5,666 bases of DNA from an uncultured Oscillospiraceae bacterium (lineage in GTDB: Bacteria; Bacillota; Clostridia; Oscillospirales; Oscillospiraceae). The stretch spans positions 1 to 5,666 of the forward strand of contig CAKTKF010000094.1 of the NCBI GenBank assembly GCA_934569215.1, written 5' to 3'. Below the pieces are notes generated by a model that saw only the letters and a program-made list of their open reading frames with translations, ran no database searches and had not been told where the DNA came from. Positions 5,300-5,666 of the stretch are shown one piece after another; positions within the stretch are counted from its first letter, which is position 1; every line of letters begins with the position of its first letter. The position numbers were made by a program, and so were the translations under genes.

Positions 5300-5666
5300 A
5301 TGAAGCGGCTGAGAAAAATTTATCTGGAAATCTCCAACGTCTGCAACCTGCACTGCACGTTCTGCCCAGGCACCCGTCGGGAAAAACGATTCATGACGGT
5401 GGAGGCATTTTCCTCCCTTCTGCCAAAGCTACGGCCGTGGACGGACTATCTTTACTTCCATCTGATGGGCGAGCCGCTGTGCCATCCTGATCTTGCGGAA
5501 TTTCTTTGTCTTGCGGGGGAAGCGGGCTTCAAGGTCATTCTCACCACCAACGGCACCCTGCTGGAAGAAAAGCGGGACATTCTGATGACCGCCCCCGGGC
5601 TTCACAAGGTGAACATTTCCCTCCACGCCTTTGAGGCAAACGACCTCTCCGTCCCCTTCAAGACGT
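5300..5666 (+). CDS. Radical SAM enzyme, N-terminal part (3'-truncated by window edge)
   Basis: The frame is open from the ATG at 5300 to the window end, giving 122 residues. AAGGAA (5286-5291) lies 8 nt upstream. The radical SAM signature CxxxCxxC is complete at Cys15, Cys19 and Cys22 (NVCNLHCTFCPG). These three cysteines bind the [4Fe-4S] cluster that cleaves S-adenosylmethionine. GEP at 57-59 (HLMGEPLCHPDL) is the SAM amino-group-binding motif after strand beta2. The strand VILTTNGTLL (79-88) and VNISLHAFE (104-112) follow the usual order of the partial TIM barrel. It is a cytoplasmic, oxygen-sensitive enzyme. The C-terminus, where a SPASM or other auxiliary-cluster domain would reveal the substrate class, lies outside the window, so the reaction cannot be named. 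It is transcribed away from the surface-protein gene. A functional link between the two is not shown by the sequence. Confidence 0.92.
   Translation, partial: MKRLRKIYLEISNVCNLHCTFCPGTRREKRFMTVEAFSSLLPKLRPWTDYLYFHLMGEPLCHPDLAEFLCLAGEAGFKVILTTNGTLLEEKRDILMTAPGLHKVNISLHAFEANDLSVPFKT

Noticed and set aside
1..5666. Search for CRISPR arrays, tRNA/rRNA genes, insertion sequences, tandem repeats and a phage-defence or other novel multi-gene system
   Set aside because: No periodic repeats, cloverleaf-like segment, transposase motif or cluster of defence-type genes was found. The window is gene-dense with conventional families, and the unusual signal is confined to the surface protein.

Overview
The window reads as part of a chromosome from a GC-rich, low-oxygen-adapted Gram-positive bacterium, most plausibly a gut Clostridia/Oscillospirales-type organism. 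The evidence is a sortase-anchored (LPKTG) surface protein with a pilin-like shaft, strong GGAGG-type ribosome binding sites, G/C-preferring third codon positions, and an aldo/keto reductase of the ferredoxin-tailed kind common in anaerobes. The taxonomic placement is inference. No rRNA, tRNA, CRISPR array, insertion sequence or attachment site was seen.

Layout. (1) Positions 1-855, plus strand: the C-terminal two thirds of an MFS transporter cut by the window edge. (2) 856-964: a short intergenic stretch with an extended -10 promoter and a strong SD. (3) 965-2086, plus: an aldo/keto reductase with two C-terminal [4Fe-4S] motifs. (4) 2087-2153: a spacer with an 11-bp perfect hairpin and an SD. 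(5) 2154-2633, plus: a small GNAT acetyltransferase, probably co-transcribed with the reductase. (6) 2634-2681: a 13-bp perfect GC-rich hairpin shared by the two convergent genes around it. (7) 2682-5138, minus: an 818-residue cell-wall-anchored surface protein. (8) 5139-5299: a divergent, locally AT-rich intergenic region. (9) 5300-5666, plus: the N-terminal part of a radical SAM enzyme, cut by the right edge.

The genes do not form an obvious single pathway. The first three plus-strand genes are transport, redox and acetyltransfer housekeeping or accessory functions. The centre of interest is the minus-strand surface protein. It combines an N-terminal thioester-type adhesin domain (a TQXA-type domain, as in Cys-Gln thioester surface proteins) with a class-B-pilin-like shaft and an LPXTG anchor. 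By my by-eye alignment, the residues expected to give these folds their covalent chemistry are substituted. The thioester cysteine position is Ser91, the Lys and Glu positions of the last CnaB/SpaA-like domain are Val650 and Gln727, and the pilin-motif lysine position is Thr478. The thioester-partner-like Gln (Q248) and the isopeptide-acceptor-like Asn (N773) remain. It therefore looks like an adhesin that kept the architecture but lost, or changed, its covalent linkages.
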